Below, piece by piece: positions 5,625 through 5,764 of a DNA stretch of 5,764 bases (its first letter is position 1; each line of letters begins with the position of its first letter). Below the pieces are notes generated by a model, which saw nothing but the letters and a program-made list of their open reading frames with translations, was not told where the DNA came from and ran no database searches. The translations under genes were made by a program, and so were the position numbers. Source of the stretch: DATFQI01 sp035264365 (lineage in GTDB: Bacteria > Actinomycetota > Thermoleophilia > Solirubrobacterales > Solirubrobacteraceae); contig DATFQI010000336.1 of NCBI GenBank assembly GCA_035264365.1, positions 1-5,764 on the forward strand. Direction: 5' to 3'.

Positions 5625-5764
5625 CTACTGCTCGCCGCCGCGGAAGTCCTCCGGCGAGACCTGGTCGAGGAACTCCTTGAACTTGTCCACGACCTCCTCG
5701 GTGTCCTCGACCTCGTGCTCGAACTCGATCGCGGACTCGGCGATCACGTCCTCGGCGGCGAAGA
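5625..5764 (-). CDS. C-terminal end of a probable bifunctional nuclease (DUF151) family protein (5' end beyond window)
   Basis: The minus strand is open from the window edge to a TAG at 5627-5625, giving 45 visible C-terminal residues. They run from FAAEDVIAESAIEFE through an acidic stretch (EHEVEDTEEVVDKF) to KEFLDQVSPEDFRGGEQ. The pattern matches my memory of the tail of DUF151/bifunctional nuclease proteins: a valine/isoleucine-rich 'eeVleesgie' helix, an acidic linker, then a 'FkeFLd-vsPeDF' ending. The catalytic core lies outside the window, so activity cannot be judged. The gene converges on ddl with only 9 bp between the stop codons. The fragment being coding is well supported by codon bias and composition; the family name is moderate. 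Confidence 0.6.
   Translation of the reverse strand, partial: FAAEDVIAESAIEFEHEVEDTEEVVDKFKEFLDQVSPEDFRGGEQ

Noticed and set aside
1..5764. Mobile element, CRISPR array, tRNA/rRNA, toxin-antitoxin or defence cassette.
   Set aside because: I saw no transposase or integrase motifs, terminal repeats, regularly spaced repeats, tRNA-like cloverleaf or known defence domains. Base composition is even across the window.

Overview
The window is very GC-rich, with G or C at almost every third codon position. It is packed with genes and has almost no intergenic space. Protein style and gene content point to a high-GC actinobacterium. The Ddl variant, and a DUF4126-like protein ending in a KYAGLRILR-type tail next to a phosphodiesterase, fit Thermoleophilia/Solirubrobacterales best. 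That placement is an inference from remembered sequence patterns, not a search.

Layout: five chromosomal genes plus one gene fragment lie in two divergent blocks and a convergent end. The minus-strand block reads right to left from about 3202. It holds a small integral membrane protein (DUF4126-like, 3202-2621), a cytosolic-looking alkaline-phosphatase-superfamily phosphodiesterase/phosphatase (2624-1146), and a membrane protein with a signal peptide, a PepSY-like exported domain and a GT-C/GT87-like multi-spanning region (1146 to beyond base 1, so incomplete). The genes overlap by 4 bp and 1 bp, so they probably form one translationally coupled operon.

The plus-strand block has a fold-type-I PLP aminotransferase (3244-4668) and a D-alanine--D-alanine ligase (4665-5615), joined by an ATGA overlap. 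The two blocks diverge from a 41-bp gap (3203-3243). This gap carries a perfect 7-bp inverted repeat whose arms contain the Shine-Dalgarno-like GAGG of each flanking gene.

At the right edge a minus-strand gene ends 9 bp after ddl. Its 45 visible C-terminal residues look like the end of a bifunctional nuclease (DUF151) protein. A GC-rich hairpin with a GUAA tetraloop, which contains the ddl stop codon, sits in this convergent junction.

How the genes may work together: Ddl makes the D-Ala-D-Ala dipeptide for peptidoglycan, and the coupled aminotransferase may supply or salvage an amino acid in the same context. The minus operon pairs a phosphohydrolase with a probable polyprenyl-phosphate-sugar-dependent glycosyltransferase, which suggests an envelope glycan role with unknown substrates. 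I found no mobile element, CRISPR array, RNA gene or defence-type system. This is mostly an ordinary housekeeping/envelope region, and its most open questions concern the minus-strand operon.
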